Source: Acidobacteriota bacterium (GTDB lineage Bacteria; Acidobacteriota; Terriglobia; Terriglobales; Acidobacteriaceae). From it: a DNA stretch of 64,000 nucleotides. Shown here piece by piece: positions 9,668-19,009 of this stretch. The translations under genes and the position numbers were made by a program. Below the pieces are notes generated by a model, which saw nothing but the letters and a program-made list of their open reading frames with translations, was not told where the DNA came from and ran no database searches. The stretch spans positions 248,001 to 312,000 of the forward strand of contig JAJZBZ010000003.1 in the NCBI GenBank assembly GCA_021846275.1. Reading direction: 5' to 3'. The number at the start of each line of letters is the position of its first letter. Positions within the stretch are counted from its first letter, which is position 1.

Positions 9668-11605
9668 TCAGCGCACCTGCGCCATCGCGGACGCCGCGAC
9701 GACCATCTCCACGCGATACAGCCCGCGCAGCGCATTGCAAAGCCAGATCGCGTCCGCAGACTCCAGATCAGCAGCCGTCAGCCGCTGTTCCCGTGCGCGC
9801 GGATTGCTCTCCAGCACGTGCGCGCGAAAAACCCCCGGCAGCGCGCCCGCGCTCACTGGCGGCGTCAGCAGCCATCCCTCCCGCTCCACAAACACATTGC
9901 TGATCGCGCCCTCCGTCAGCTCGCCGCGCTCGTTCAAAAACAGAAAATCCTCTACGCCCGCCGCCGCAGCTCGCGCGCGCCATCGCTCATACAACGCCCG
10001 ATGCGTCGTCTTGTGCCGCAGAAACCGATCCGTCGACGAAACCCGCTCCGAAGCCATCGCCACACGACCATTCTGCGCCACAGCCGCAGCCGGATTCGCC
10101 TCCACATCGCATCGCCCATCGCGCCCCAGCCGCAGCCGCAGCCGGTATCTTCGCCCCGCCTCGCAGCCACGCGCCGCCGCGTAAATCGCCGCACGAATCG
10201 CCGCCTCATCGAAGGCAAAATCAAAGTACCGCGCCGAATCCGCCAATCGCTTCATGTGCCACTCCAGCAGCGCAATCCCGTCCCGCCACAGCATCGTCTC
10301 GATCAGCGCAAACTCCGCCTCGCTCAGAAAACTCGACTTCAGCCTGCACTCGCGCCACTCCTCGTCCGCGCGCGAGTCCGCCACAATTCCTCCGCCCACG
10401 CCCATTCTCGCCGTGCCTCGCGTCACCTCCAGCGTGCGAATCGCCACGCTGAACACAGCCTCACGATGCGGCGCGGCATAGCCAATCGCCCCGCAATACA
10501 CGCCGCGCTGCTCTCGCTCCAGAGCGGCAAGAATCTGCATCGTCCGCACCTTCGGCGCGCCCGTAATTGACCCGGAAGGAAACAGCGCCCGAAAGATCGC
10601 CTCCAGCCCGACCGACGGCGCAATCCGCGCCGCAATCGTCGAGGTCATCTGCAGCAGCGTCGCATACCGCTCCACCGCGAACATCTCCTCCACGCGCACG
10701 CTGCCCATCTCCGCAATCCGCCCCAGATCGTTGCGCAGCAGATCGACAATCATCAGGTGCTCGGCACGATTCTTCTCGTCGTCGCGCAGCCGCTCCGCCT
10801 GCGCCTCGTCCTCGGCGCAGTCCATTCCGCGCGCCATCGTTCCCTTCATCGGACGCGTCACCAGCCGTTCGCCCCGCCAGCGAAAAAACATCTCCGGCGA
10901 AAGCGAAATGATCCGCCGCTCACCCATCTGTTGCTCGCCCAGATTCAGATACGCACCGTAGGCCACAGGCTGCCGCCGAATCAGCCGCCGATAGAGCCGC
11001 AGCGCCGCACCCCGCGTCCGCTCCAGCGCAAAGTGAATGATCGTCGTAAAGTTCGCCTGGTAGGTCTCGCCCGCGCGAATTTTTTCCAGAATCGCCGCAA
11101 TCGCCTGCTCGTACTCCTGCTCGCCAATCGCCATCTGCGGCGCTGACATCCCTCTGTTTTCTTCATCCTCGGAATCAGCTTGCGACTCGCCCAACTCAGC
11201 GGCAACTCGTCCCGGATCGCCCGAGGTGAACCTGCCCGTGCCGTGGTCAAAGATCATCGGCTCCGCATAGCAGCCCAGCCATATCAGCGGCAGCGCGCCG
11301 TTGCTGAGCGTCGGCGACTGGCAGCCGCGAAGGCGCGGCTCGAAGTACGCGCCGCATTCATACGCGAAGTATCCGGCCACGTGCAGCCCGTCAGCCAGAC
11401 TCTGTTCCATCCGCGCAAAGACCGCCGAAATCTCCTCCACTCTTTGCGCCTCCAGCACGCGCACCGGGCGGCGAAACAGCAGCGAGCGATGATTCTCCTC
11501 CGAACAGCGCGCCGTATGCAGCAGCACGGAAAACGGCTCAGCCTCGGCCAGTGAAAATACCAGTTCCGGCAGTGCGTGCCAACCTTCCATACGGCTTTCC
11601 GCCAT
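9668..11605 (-). CDS. pabB: Fused aminodeoxychorismate synthase component I and aminodeoxychorismate lyase (PabB-PabC)
   Basis: The 645-residue protein joins two steps of p-aminobenzoate synthesis for folate. Residues to about 390 form the chorismate-binding PabB part, with YQANFTT, SGSITGAPKVRTMQIL and the terminal GVGGGIVADS block that binds Mg and chorismate. From about 395 it continues as a fold-type IV PLP enzyme like PabC, with FLFLNERGELTEGAISNVFV typical of the lyase. GGGAG lies just upstream of the ATG. Such fusions are known in several phyla. No pabA-like glutamine amidotransferase gene is present in the window, so the amidotransferase must be encoded elsewhere. Confidence 0.92.
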   Translation of the reverse strand: MAESRMEGWHALPELVFSLAEAEPFSVLLHTARCSEENHRSLLFRRPVRVLEAQRVEEISAVFARMEQSLADGLHVAGYFAYECGAYFEPRLRGCQSPTLSNGALPLIWLGCYAEPMIFDHGTGRFTSGDPGRVAAELGESQADSEDEENRGMSAPQMAIGEQEYEQAIAAILEKIRAGETYQANFTTIIHFALERTRGAALRLYRRLIRRQPVAYGAYLNLGEQQMGERRIISLSPEMFFRWRGERLVTRPMKGTMARGMDCAEDEAQAERLRDDEKNRAEHLMIVDLLRNDLGRIAEMGSVRVEEMFAVERYATLLQMTSTIAARIAPSVGLEAIFRALFPSGSITGAPKVRTMQILAALEREQRGVYCGAIGYAAPHREAVFSVAIRTLEVTRGTARMGVGGGIVADSRADEEWRECRLKSSFLSEAEFALIETMLWRDGIALLEWHMKRLADSARYFDFAFDEAAIRAAIYAAARGCEAGRRYRLRLRLGRDGRCDVEANPAAAVAQNGRVAMASERVSSTDRFLRHKTTHRALYERWRARAAAAGVEDFLFLNERGELTEGAISNVFVEREGWLLTPPVSAGALPGVFRAHVLESNPRAREQRLTAADLESADAIWLCNALRGLYRVEMVVAASAMAQVR

Positions 11606-11669
11606 CCTGCTCCCGGAGCGTGCGTCCTGCTTGCGAAGTGTGTTTTTTGCTCTCGAACTGCCGCGCTTC

Positions 11670-12068
11670 TCAGCGCCGCTCGAAACTCAGCGACGCCGAG
11701 TTGATGCAATAGCGCAATCCCGTCGGCCTCGGCCCGTCCGGAAACACATGCCCCAGGTGTCCGCCGCATCGCGCGCAGGTCACCTCCACGCGCCGCATCC
11801 CGTAGCTCCGGTCCTCGTGCTCGGCAATCCCCGCTCCGTCGGCAGGCAGATAGAAACTCGGCCACCCGCAGCCGGAGTCAAACTTCGCCTCGCTCGTGAA
11901 CAGCAGCGCCCCACATCCGGCGCAGTGATACTTGCCCGTCTCGTGATTCTGTGTCAGCGCGCCCGTATACGGCCGCTCCGTCCCTTTTTCGCGCAGCACA
12001 TGGTACTGCTCCGGCGTCAGCCGCGCGCGCCACTCCGCTTCGCTCAGTTCCATCTCCGGCTTTGTCAT
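11670..12068 (-). CDS. msrB: Peptide methionine (R)-S-oxide reductase MsrB
   Basis: The 132-residue protein reduces R-methionine sulfoxide in oxidised proteins, regenerated by thioredoxin. The catalytic cysteine is Cys121 in RYCINSASL. Two CxxC pairs (Cys49/Cys52 and Cys98/Cys101) form the structural zinc site of the zinc-type MsrB, and GCGWPSF holds Cys67, a possible resolving residue. No signal peptide is seen, so it is cytoplasmic. The ATG at 12068 is preferred to the one at 12092 because AGGCGGA lies a few bases upstream. The gene is divergent from the sigma factor gene. No msrA is adjacent. Confidence 0.95.
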   Translation of the reverse strand: MTKPEMELSEAEWRARLTPEQYHVLREKGTERPYTGALTQNHETGKYHCAGCGALLFTSEAKFDSGCGWPSFYLPADGAGIAEHEDRSYGMRRVEVTCARCGGHLGHVFPDGPRPTGLRYCINSASLSFERR

Positions 12069-12236
12069 ATCGTTTCCGCCTCGCTGCGCCATCCGGTTTT
12101 CAGTCTATCGCAACCGATTTTGAGCATCCCGGAAGCATTTTCGCCGCACTCCGGCCCGGCAAGGCGATTTTTGATGCCAGTTCATAGCGAACTGCGTTAA
12201 TGTGTTGAGCAGCGGGAGTCTTCGGGGGATATTTAT

Positions 12237-12893
12237 TTGGGCAATCTGACCACAGCATTCGCCGTCAACGCGCCGGAGCAGGCGTTGATTCACGAGCTTC
12301 AGGCCGGCTCGGAAGAGGCATTTTCCTGGCTCATCACGCGCTATCACCAGCCCATTTACAGCCTGCTCGCGCGCACCGTCCGTGACCCCGCCGACGCCGC
12401 CGATCTCACCCAGGAAGTCTTCGTCAAGGTCTTTCGCGGCATCAGCGGCTTCCATCAGGAATCCTCGCTCTGCACCTGGATTTATCGCATCGCACTGCAT
12501 GAGGGACTGAACCAGCGCCGCTGGTGGTCGCGCCACAAACAGCAGGAGATCACCCTCGAAACCGAAACCTGCTTCGGCGACGGCGATGAGCCACTCCTGC
12601 TCAAGGACATGCTCGAAGACCCCGCCGACAAACCCGACGAAATGCTCTTCCAGCGCGAAGCTCGCGAGCGCCTCGAAGCCGCGCTCCTCAAGGTCGCCGA
12701 ACCCTACCGCATGGCCGTCATCCTCCGCGATGTCGAGGGATTCTCCTACGAAGAAATCGCCGAAGTTCTCGGCGTCCACGTTGGCACCGTCAAGTCGCGT
12801 CTCGCGCGCGGCCGCAGCCACCTGCGCCAGGCGTTGCTGCGTGCCTCCGCCATTCCCGCCGCTCGCGCCCTCTGCAGTCAGGAGGCATCATGA
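12237..12893 (+). CDS. ECF-family RNA polymerase sigma factor
   Basis: The 218-residue protein has the two conserved regions of extracytoplasmic-function sigma factors. Region 2 is seen at about 35-100 (DPADAADLTQEVFVKVFRG, then TWIYRIALHEGLNQRR) and region 4 at about 145-200 with an HTH (FSYEEIAEVLGVHVGTVKSRLARGR). It would redirect RNA polymerase to a stress or envelope regulon. The start is a TTG preceded by GGGGGAT with good spacing; no in-frame ATG gives a complete region 2. Its TGA overlaps the ATG of the anti-sigma gene by 4 bp (ATGA), so the two are translationally coupled. Confidence 0.95.
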   Translation: MGNLTTAFAVNAPEQALIHELQAGSEEAFSWLITRYHQPIYSLLARTVRDPADAADLTQEVFVKVFRGISGFHQESSLCTWIYRIALHEGLNQRRWWSRHKQQEITLETETCFGDGDEPLLLKDMLEDPADKPDEMLFQREARERLEAALLKVAEPYRMAVILRDVEGFSYEEIAEVLGVHVGTVKSRLARGRSHLRQALLRASAIPAARALCSQEAS

Positions 12894-13618
12894 TCCCTGC
12901 GGATTCCACACGAGCCACCTGCTCGACCGTCCGACCGCGCATTCCCGACTATCTCGACGGCGCGCTCTCCGGTCGTCAGATGCAGTCCATCAGCCGCCAC
13001 ATCGACGGCTGTCCGGCATGCGCCGACGAGTTCCGCGAACAGGAGTCGCTCCTGCGCGCTCTCTCGACGCTCGGCCCCGTGCGCGGCCCGCGCCGTGCAC
13101 CGCGTGACCTGCCGCTGCGCATCCGCGTCGCCATCGAACAGGATCGCCGCGCCCGCCTGCGCAGCCGTCTGCCCGCGCGCGTCGCCGCGTGGAAAATCGC
13201 GTGGACGAACAGCATCGGACCGTTTCTCTTTCAGCTTTCCACCGGACTCGCCAGCGCCGTCCTGCTGCTCGGCTCCGTCGCGCTCATGGTCGGCCTCTTT
13301 GCGCGGCCGGAGAAAGCCGTCGCCTTTGACGAGCCGCTCGGCGACGCCAGCGCGCCGCACCTGCTCTATCAGTTGCCCGCCGTCGCCAATGACAGTTCCA
13401 TACAGAACTCCGCCGCGCCGGTCGTGGTCGAGGCCTACGTCAACCCCGACGGACTCGTCTACGACTACCGCATCGTCTCTGGTCCCAGCGACGCGCGCAC
13501 ACGCTCGGCCATTGAGGATCGCCTGCTCTTCAGCATCTTTGAACCGGCGCGCATCTTCGGCAAGCCTGTTCGCGGCCTCGCCGTCCTGTCCTTCGCTGAC
13601 GTTGCCGTCCACGGATAA
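12890..13618 (+). CDS. Zinc-type transmembrane anti-sigma factor with TonB C-terminal-like periplasmic domain
   Basis: The 242-residue protein begins with a putative zinc-finger anti-sigma domain: HIDGCPAC provides His37, Cys41 and Cys44 of the HxxxCxxC motif. A single membrane segment spans about 112-138, giving a cytoplasmic N-terminus and an extracytoplasmic C-terminus. The exported part, about 175-240, has the pattern of a TonB C-terminal/energy-transducing fold (VVVEAYVNPDGLVYDYRIV, then a run ending GLAVLSF). It is expected to hold the upstream sigma factor inactive until an envelope signal is sensed. The ATGA overlap with the sigma gene supports the pairing. The TonB-like assignment is by pattern only. 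Confidence 0.85.
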   Translation: MIPADSTRATCSTVRPRIPDYLDGALSGRQMQSISRHIDGCPACADEFREQESLLRALSTLGPVRGPRRAPRDLPLRIRVAIEQDRRARLRSRLPARVAAWKIAWTNSIGPFLFQLSTGLASAVLLLGSVALMVGLFARPEKAVAFDEPLGDASAPHLLYQLPAVANDSSIQNSAAPVVVEAYVNPDGLVYDYRIVSGPSDARTRSAIEDRLLFSIFEPARIFGKPVRGLAVLSFADVAVHG

Positions 13619-13639
13619 TCAGCGGTCGTTGCTTCGGCT

Positions 13640-15667
13640 TCACTCCGCCTGCGCCATCACCCAGTCCCACTCCGCGCCCGCCTGCTTTTCCATGCTGGCG
13701 CGATCCGTCGCCAGCACGTAGCGCCCGGCAATCAGACCATCCAGCGCCTGCGTGTACGCAGCCACGTAGGCATCGCGGTCCGCATACCGGCTCAGAATCG
13801 GCCTGCGCGGATCATGCTTCGTCGCAGCCTCGGCCGCCGTGCGCGGCAGCGGCACAAACGATCCCAGAAACGGCTGCCGCTCCGTCGGCGCGCCCACTGT
13901 TGCCGCTCTCAGATTCCATCCCGTATACGTCGCCAGCGGCGCGTCCAGTTCCGGCAGCCGCACTCCGCCCAGTTCGTTTCCATCCGCATCCACCTGCGGC
14001 ACGCGAGCCGGATACTCGCCCTCGAGGCGCGGCGGCTGCCTGTCCAGAATCCCCTCCGCCGCGCGCGGGCCAAAATCCAGCTTCCACCCTTCGGCCATCG
14101 TCGTTGGAGGCGTCAATCCTGGAATCGCCGGGAAATGCAGATCGGCGCGCCGCACCAGAGTCCCCGACGCAAACGTCGGATAACGGCTCGCAGGCGGCTC
14201 CTTGCCCTCACGCACCCACGCGTCCATATTCTCGACCATCGCCCGCCAGAACCAGTGAATCGGCAGCGGACTCATCCACTGCTGGCTGGCCAGCGGACCC
14301 ACTCCCCGCCGCGGCGGAAACGGCCCGGAAAAATGCTGCAATCCGGCGTAAAAATAGATCCGCACCTCCGGCCCCGGCGCAAAATCCCGACGCCCATCCG
14401 CCGTCGTATGCGTCAGCGACTCCGCCCGTCCCCAGTACTCATGCGACGTATTCGAAAAGAATATCTTCGGTGCCACGCCTTGCACACGCGCCCTGTCCAG
14501 CAGCCCCTTCGCAGCCGCGCCAGGCGTCAGCGGATCCCGCTCCGGCCTGTCCGTAAAGGGGAAAATATCCGTCGGCCAGTCAATCGACGAACTCGGCTCG
14601 GCGTCGCGCGAGGGCTGCGCAAACCGCACATTGAAGCTCCCGCGCCCGGCTCCAGCCACATGCGCCATCACCCCATCCAGCGCCATCCGTCCCTGCTCGT
14701 CCGCGTTGAATCCCTCGTACACAAAATCCCGCAGAAACCGCCCGCACTGCGAGATGCCCGCCGCATACACTCGCCGCGCCGGAGCCAGCGCGCCCGCGTC
14801 GTGCTTCGTCCACGCCGCAAAATCCCTCACCGCCGCAAATCCCAGCCCGGCCACCACGGGATCATCCACCACGTACACCAGCTCATAAATCCGTCCCGGC
14901 TGGAATCCGCCATTCAGATGCACGAACCTGTCACTCGCCACCAGCTTCCCGTTCACGGTATGCGCAAAGCTCCACCGCGCGCGCGGAATCACCGTCCGCT
15001 TCCCGTGGTAGCTGTCGCGCACCGTCAGCACATTCCGCCTGTCCTCCGGCGCAGCCGCCGCATACTCCGTCCCGCCAATTCGCCCCACAATCACATGCCC
15101 CAGCGGAATCTCATCCTCCACGCGCCACGGCGTGTAATCATCGCGCAGCAGCCCCGAAATGTGCCTGCCATGGTCCATCGCCACCGGAGCGTCCAGCGCC
15201 AGCCGTCCCGGCGCGCGCTCCACGTCCCACTGCCAGCCCAGCGAAGCAAAGCTGAATCCCTGCCGCAGCAGCCACGCATCGCCCATCTGCGCCGCCGTCT
15301 TCGGCACTCCTGCGCCGCCGTCCACCAGTCCCAGCAATCCCGTCCCGCCGCGATTGGGAATCTCCAGCAGCATCGACCCATTCCCGCCCGTCAGCGGACG
15401 AATCACCAGCAAATCCGCGGAAAACTCCACCTCGCCCTGCTTGTCGCGCGGTGCCTTGTCCAGGTCCACAATCCCGTGATTGGCAGCCAGTTCCGGATTC
15501 ACGGCAAAGTACACCTTCGCCCACACGCGCTCCACCGCCGGTGTCGTCGCCGTCACCACGCTCCGCTCGGTCACCTCCACGCGCGTCACGCGCGCCTCTG
15601 CCGTCGTGGCACACAGCGCCAGCACAACCGCGACCATCCCCATCAGCGACACCCGCGTCCATTTCAT
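13640..15667 (-). CDS. Exported alpha/beta-hydrolase (Abhydrolase_10-like)
   Basis: The 675-residue protein starts with a signal peptide (MKWTRVSLMGMVAVVLALC, cut near TTAEA). The core shows AAGISQCGRFLRDFVYEGFN, a GxSxxGR nucleophile elbow typical of the Abhydrolase_10 family, followed by ALDGVMAHVAGAGRGSFNVRF, which is also characteristic. These large secreted hydrolases are common in Acidobacteriota but their substrates are not established; ester cleavage is likely. The ATG at 15667 is preferred to an upstream ATG at 15745 because it gives the signal peptide directly and has GGAGG about 10 nt upstream. The gene is divergent from the M24 peptidase gene. Confidence 0.85.
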   Translation of the reverse strand: MKWTRVSLMGMVAVVLALCATTAEARVTRVEVTERSVVTATTPAVERVWAKVYFAVNPELAANHGIVDLDKAPRDKQGEVEFSADLLVIRPLTGGNGSMLLEIPNRGGTGLLGLVDGGAGVPKTAAQMGDAWLLRQGFSFASLGWQWDVERAPGRLALDAPVAMDHGRHISGLLRDDYTPWRVEDEIPLGHVIVGRIGGTEYAAAAPEDRRNVLTVRDSYHGKRTVIPRARWSFAHTVNGKLVASDRFVHLNGGFQPGRIYELVYVVDDPVVAGLGFAAVRDFAAWTKHDAGALAPARRVYAAGISQCGRFLRDFVYEGFNADEQGRMALDGVMAHVAGAGRGSFNVRFAQPSRDAEPSSSIDWPTDIFPFTDRPERDPLTPGAAAKGLLDRARVQGVAPKIFFSNTSHEYWGRAESLTHTTADGRRDFAPGPEVRIYFYAGLQHFSGPFPPRRGVGPLASQQWMSPLPIHWFWRAMVENMDAWVREGKEPPASRYPTFASGTLVRRADLHFPAIPGLTPPTTMAEGWKLDFGPRAAEGILDRQPPRLEGEYPARVPQVDADGNELGGVRLPELDAPLATYTGWNLRAATVGAPTERQPFLGSFVPLPRTAAEAATKHDPRRPILSRYADRDAYVAAYTQALDGLIAGRYVLATDRASMEKQAGAEWDWVMAQAE

Positions 15668-15737
15668 ACTCTGCGCGCCTCCACGCTTTGTCCTGCGAAA
15701 GGTGTAGCACACTCCGGCGTAGTACAGTGGGGAAATC

Positions 15738-17033
15738 ATGCTCAACCGCCGCCAGTTCGTCTCCGCCTCCGGCCTGCTGCTGCCCGCGCTTGCCTCGCCC
15801 GCCGCGCTCGCTCAATCCGCATCCCAGTCCGCGCCACAGTCCGCGCCGCTGCCAGCTCCGTTTCTCCAGCTTCCCGACCGCGGCTCCGAAGCCCAGCCCA
15901 TCACGCTCACTGAGCGCGAGCAGCGCTACGAGCGCGCCCAGCAGCTCATGCGCTCGAACAACCTCGACGCCATCGTGCTCGCCGGCGGTTCTTCGCTCGT
16001 CTATTTCACCGGCATGCACTGGTGGAACTCCGAGCGGCTCTTCGTCTGCGTCCTGCCGCGCGCCGGAGCGCCCTTTTACGTCGCTCCCGCCTTTGAAGAG
16101 GAGCGTGCGCGCGCGCTCATGCAGAACGCGCCCGGCGGAAAATTCTCCCGCGTCTACACCTGGCAGGAGAACGAAAACCCCTACGCGCTCATCCCGCGCG
16201 GCCTGGCCGAAATCAACATCCGCACCGGACGCCTCGGCATTGAGGAACGCGTCCCGTTCGTCTTCTCTGACGGCCTGCAAAGCGCCGCGCCCGGCTTCAC
16301 CCTGGCCAGCGCCACGCCCGTCACCGCCGGCTGCCGCGCCGTCAAATCCGCCGCCGAGCTGGCCCTCATGCAGCTTGCCAACAACGTCACACTCTCGGTC
16401 TATCGAGCCGCCTGGCAGTCCATCACGCCCGGCATCACCAATCGCCAGGTCACCGCCTGGATCGCCGCCGCCTACCAGCGTTCCGGCTTCCCCGGCGAGG
16501 CAAGCTGCCAGGTGGACACCTGGACCGCTCTGCCCCACGGCGCGCCCCAGCCGCAAACCATCCACGAAAACAGCATCGTCATGCTCGACGACGGCTGCAT
16601 CGTCCAGGGCTACCAATCCGACATCACCCGAACCTTCGTCATCGGCAAGGCCACCGACGCCATGAAGCACGTCTTCGACATCGTCCACCGCGCGCAGAGC
16701 GCAGCCCTTGCCGCCGCGCGGCCCGGCGTGGCCTGCGGCTCCGTCGATGCCGCCGCGCGCAAGGTCATCGTCGATGCCGGCTTCGGTCCCGGATACACCT
16801 ACTTCACTCACCGCGTCGGCCACGGCATCGGCCTTGACATGCACGAGTGGCCCTACCTCGTTCAGGACAACCCGCTGCCGCTCGTCGCCAACATGACCTT
16901 CTCCGACGAACCCGGCGTCTACCAGCGTGGAGCCTTCGGTGTTCGGCTTGAGGACGACATGCACATCACCCCCGACGGCGCGCGCCTGTTCACGCCGCAG
17001 TCACCCTCCATCGAGCAACCCTTCGCCGTTTAG
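15738..17033 (+). CDS. Exported M24-family aminopeptidase (Xaa-Pro aminopeptidase-like)
   Basis: The 431-residue protein has a Tat-type signal peptide (NRRQFVSASGLLLPA), implying export of a folded metalloenzyme. An N-terminal creatinase-like domain (about 60-200) is followed by the pita-bread M24 domain. The expected metal ligands are all visible: Asp in VMLDDGC and GYQSDITRTF, His in HRVGHGIGLDMHEW, Glu in FSDEPGVY, and Glu in GVRLEDDMHIT. Removal of N-terminal residues preceding proline is the usual activity of the family. An alternative Pro-dipeptidase activity cannot be excluded. It is a single gene with a short spacer to the next gene on the same strand. Confidence 0.92.
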   Translation: MLNRRQFVSASGLLLPALASPAALAQSASQSAPQSAPLPAPFLQLPDRGSEAQPITLTEREQRYERAQQLMRSNNLDAIVLAGGSSLVYFTGMHWWNSERLFVCVLPRAGAPFYVAPAFEEERARALMQNAPGGKFSRVYTWQENENPYALIPRGLAEINIRTGRLGIEERVPFVFSDGLQSAAPGFTLASATPVTAGCRAVKSAAELALMQLANNVTLSVYRAAWQSITPGITNRQVTAWIAAAYQRSGFPGEASCQVDTWTALPHGAPQPQTIHENSIVMLDDGCIVQGYQSDITRTFVIGKATDAMKHVFDIVHRAQSAALAAARPGVACGSVDAAARKVIVDAGFGPGYTYFTHRVGHGIGLDMHEWPYLVQDNPLPLVANMTFSDEPGVYQRGAFGVRLEDDMHITPDGARLFTPQSPSIEQPFAV

Positions 17034-17146
17034 CTGTTGTGGCCCGGATCCGCAGCCGCCTGTTCGCAGCTCTCGATTCCAGGTCGCAGATATTCGTCGC
17101 CATTCCCGGTTTCCCACTTCGCGCCCAATGGACTAGACTCTGGGTG

Positions 17147-19009
17147 ATGTTGTTTTCTCTTCCATCCGGTCGATTCGCGCCGATTGCAGCCGCTGGCCTC
17201 GTCGCCGCCTGTCTGATTTCCATGTCGTTCGCAACGTCGCTGGCCGCTCAATCCAGTTCGTCCAATCCCGCCGCGCAGCAGGGTGCTTCGTTATCCAGCT
17301 CCGGGTCGAACTCCGGCTCCAGTTCAGCGCCGCCATCCGGTCAGGTCGCCTACAAACAGGAAAAATCGCCCTCGCTCGTCGATCCCGACGGCCCATCCAT
17401 CGCTCTGACCACATCCGAGACCGTCTTCACCGTCGCCGCCGCGCTCAACGCCTGCGGCTACAACGACGGCCTCGCCGAAAGCGAGCCGATCCGCATGGAG
17501 ATTCGCAATTCCGTCGACAAGGTTCTGGCCGGGAGCGAATCCGCGCGGGAAAAGCGCGACAAGGTCTGCCTCTACATCCAGCAGCACAATCTCACCGGCA
17601 CCATCCGCGACGTCACTCAATATATCTCGCTCGCGCTCTATCTCACGCCGCCACCAGATCTTGAAATCTCCACCGATCTCTACGACATGCCGCCGGACGC
17701 CACGCAGGTCGCCGACATTCTGCCCGTCCTGCGCGACTTCGCCGCCGCCGTTGACCTGCACGGCATCTGGCTCATCCACCACCGCGACTACGAACTCATC
17801 TCCTCAAGCCTCCATGACAGCCTGACGAAGATGATCCTCAGCACCAGCTACTACCTCAAAATGCCCGTTCCCGGCTACGATGGCCGACGCTTCCTCGTCG
17901 TCGTCGAGCCAATGCTCTCGCCCGACACCATCAACGCCCGCATCTACGGCGCCGACTACGTCGACATCGTCTCGCCCCGCCACGGCGTCATTCCCATGAA
18001 CGAGGTGCGCCACACCTATCTCCACTACCTCATCGAACCGCTGCTGCTCCAGCGCCGCGACTCCATGGATCGTTTCGTGCCCCTGCTCAAGCTCGTCCAG
18101 GACGCGCCCATCGATTACCAGTACAAAAGCAACGTCGCCTCGCTCACCATCGAGTGCCTCATCAAGGCCATCGAAGCCCGCACCATGGACACCGGCGTCA
18201 CCCCCTATGTTCCGCCGCCCGACGCCACGCGCGAGGACTTTGAAAAAATCCAGAGCGCCAAGAACGCCGTCGCCGAAAAGATGGAGCGCGTCCGTCAGGC
18301 CCGTGTCGATCACGATATGAACCAGGGCTGGGTCTTCACCAGCTACTTCTACCACGAGATGTTGTCGTTTGAGAAAGGACCGTCCAGCCTCTCTGACGTC
18401 ATCGGCGAGATGGTCTACAGCATGGATGTCCAGCACGAGGCCCATCTCATTCGCCAGATCGACTTCGACCCAACCGTCGATCCCGACGTGCTCAGCCGCA
18501 GCAAGCCACGCCGCATCGAAGGACTTGATCTTGCCGAGAACGACATCGAGCGCGGCGACCTCAAATCCGCCGTCAGCCTCGCTCAGACGGCGCTCGCCAG
18601 CCCGTCCTCAGTACCCGGTCAGGGAGCCGGTCGCGCGGACTTCATCCTCGCCCGCGTCGCCATCATGACCGGCCAGCCCACACAGGCCATCGACAACTTC
18701 CAGAAGGCCGTCGCCGCTTCTCATGAGCCGCGCATCGTCGCCTGGTCCCACATCTATCTCGGCCGCATGCTCGACCTTGAATGCCGCCGCGACCAGGCCA
18801 TCGCCGAATACAAGGCCGCGCTCGCCGCCCGAGACGGCCAGCTCGACACGCGCCTCGCCGCCCAGCGCGGCCTGCGCGCCGCCTACGCCGTCAACGGCCA
18901 CAGTTGCGAGGTCGACCAGAGCGACGACAGCGACAACCCACCCCCGGCCCAGCCGTCGAACAGCGGCGCAGCGCCAGCCACCTCCGACCCCGTCGCCGCT
19001 CCCAATTAG
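17147..19009 (+). CDS. Exported TPR-like protein of unknown function
   Basis: From the ATG at 17147 the protein has 620 residues, with a signal peptide (about 1-35, ending SLAAQ) and then a Ser/Gly-rich linker. The middle part has ETVFTVAAALNACGYN and HTYLHYLIEPLL, which recur in exported proteins of Acidobacteriota that I cannot tie to a function. The last third (about 490-590) shows helical repeats of tetratricopeptide type (RADFILARVAIMTGQPTQAIDNFQKAV, YLGRMLDLECRRDQAIAEYKAAL), then a Pro/Ser-rich tail. A longer open frame begins at 17039, but the later start gives a proper signal peptide. HTYLHY is not a complete HExxH motif, so protease activity is not claimed. Confidence 0.75.
   Translation: MLFSLPSGRFAPIAAAGLVAACLISMSFATSLAAQSSSSNPAAQQGASLSSSGSNSGSSSAPPSGQVAYKQEKSPSLVDPDGPSIALTTSETVFTVAAALNACGYNDGLAESEPIRMEIRNSVDKVLAGSESAREKRDKVCLYIQQHNLTGTIRDVTQYISLALYLTPPPDLEISTDLYDMPPDATQVADILPVLRDFAAAVDLHGIWLIHHRDYELISSSLHDSLTKMILSTSYYLKMPVPGYDGRRFLVVVEPMLSPDTINARIYGADYVDIVSPRHGVIPMNEVRHTYLHYLIEPLLLQRRDSMDRFVPLLKLVQDAPIDYQYKSNVASLTIECLIKAIEARTMDTGVTPYVPPPDATREDFEKIQSAKNAVAEKMERVRQARVDHDMNQGWVFTSYFYHEMLSFEKGPSSLSDVIGEMVYSMDVQHEAHLIRQIDFDPTVDPDVLSRSKPRRIEGLDLAENDIERGDLKSAVSLAQTALASPSSVPGQGAGRADFILARVAIMTGQPTQAIDNFQKAVAASHEPRIVAWSHIYLGRMLDLECRRDQAIAEYKAALAARDGQLDTRLAAQRGLRAAYAVNGHSCEVDQSDDSDNPPPAQPSNSGAAPATSDPVAAPN

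Noticed and set aside
13814..15913. Forward frame of 699 codons opposite the exported hydrolase
   Set aside because: Arg/His-rich shadow with no domains; the reverse-strand hydrolase has signal peptide and active-site motifs.
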